Below, in pieces: positions 5,674 through 5,917 of a DNA stretch of 5,917 nucleotides. The DNA comes from Methylophaga sp. (GTDB taxonomy: Bacteria; Pseudomonadota; Gammaproteobacteria; Nitrosococcales; Methylophagaceae). The translations under genes and the position numbers were made by a program. The notes below the pieces were generated by a model. The model saw only the letters and a program-made list of their open reading frames with translations, did not search any database and was not told the DNA's origin. Location: contig NVVK01000001.1 in the NCBI GenBank assembly GCA_002733335.1, forward strand, positions 33,384-39,300, read 5' to 3'. Every line of letters starts with the position of its first letter. Position 1 is the stretch's first letter.

Positions 5674-5917
5674 TTAGACTGTTCGCCTAATAGCAAAAAA
5701 CAATGAATAGAGGGCGGGCACAAAGAAAAGTGTAATTATCGAGCCCACCGCCAAACCAAAAGCCATGGCGCTTGCCATTCCATAAAATAATGCACTTTTA
5801 GAAAGAATCAATGGCATCAATCCTAATACCGTTGTAAGTGTCGTTATTAAAATTGGTCGTATCCGTGAAAGACAGGCATTGATTAATGCTTGATAGCGAT
5901 CAGATGTTTTGGTTTCT
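5674..5917 (-). CDS. RND efflux transporter permease, C-terminal fragment
   Basis: Only the last 80 codons and the TAA stop (5674-5676) are inside the window; the gene continues past the right edge. These residues resemble the C-terminus of AcrB-like RND permeases. A charged cytoplasmic stretch (ETKTSDRYQALINACLSR) leads to RIRPILITTLTTVLGLMPL, then SKSALFYGMASAMAFGLAV, and a final helix containing the family's FFVPALYSLFF. The order matches the RPIxxT...GLxPL and FVPALY signatures around the last two of twelve membrane helices. The product would be the inner-membrane, proton-driven pump of a tripartite efflux system. Substrate class (drug, metal or other) cannot be judged from the tail, and adaptor genes, if linked, lie outside. 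After the last helix only a few basic residues (IRRTV) remain, a short tail. Confidence 0.85.
   Translation of the reverse strand, partial: ETKTSDRYQALINACLSRIRPILITTLTTVLGLMPLILSKSALFYGMASAMAFGLAVGSIITLFFVPALYSLFFAIRRTV

Noticed and set aside
5673..5691. ATTAG/CTAAT stem with 9-nt loop as a bidirectional terminator
   Set aside because: Five A/T-rich pairs with a large loop are too weak; the A run on one side (5694-5701) is not enough to support a call.

Overview
The window is a compact stretch of low-GC bacterial chromosome. The gene families present (a YpfJ-type zinc metallopeptidase, a ChaA-type Ca2+/H+ antiporter, a membrane diguanylate cyclase, a YbaK-type deacylase and an RND efflux pump) suggest a Gammaproteobacterium, probably free-living or aquatic. 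The genus cannot be fixed from sequence alone. No mobile element, CRISPR array, rRNA or tRNA is visible, and no base-composition break suggests recent transfer.

Layout: (1) Positions 1-1975, minus strand: one long open frame running off the left edge, the N-terminal 658 residues of a polytopic DUF2339 membrane protein. (2) Positions 1976-2088: a 113-bp divergent intergenic region with a TATAAT box for the rightward genes, a TTGACA element for the leftward gene, and an 18-bp imperfect palindrome that partly resembles a Fur box. (3) Positions 2089-4060, plus strand: ypfJ then chaA, 19 nt apart, a likely two-gene operon. (4) Positions 4061-4207: a weak terminator candidate, an extended -10 promoter candidate and a perfect 7-bp hairpin just before the next gene. 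(5) Positions 4208-5667, plus strand: a six-TM GGDEF diguanylate cyclase whose stop overlaps the start of a YbaK/EbsC-family aminoacyl-tRNA deacylase (ATGA, 4 nt). (6) Positions 5674-5917, minus strand: the C-terminal 80 residues of an RND efflux permease, converging on the deacylase with 6 bp between stop codons.

Working together: most of the window encodes inner-membrane or membrane-anchored proteins. The ypfJ-chaA pair joins an envelope-anchored metallopeptidase to a cation exporter and may be an envelope or ion-stress unit. The GGDEF-ybaK overlap implies co-translation of a c-di-GMP synthase with a tRNA-editing enzyme, but a shared function is only inferred. I see no clear evidence of a wholly new system. 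The best leads are the operator-like palindrome between the divergent genes, the hairpin leader of the cyclase gene, and the Arg in place of the key Lys in the YbaK-family protein.
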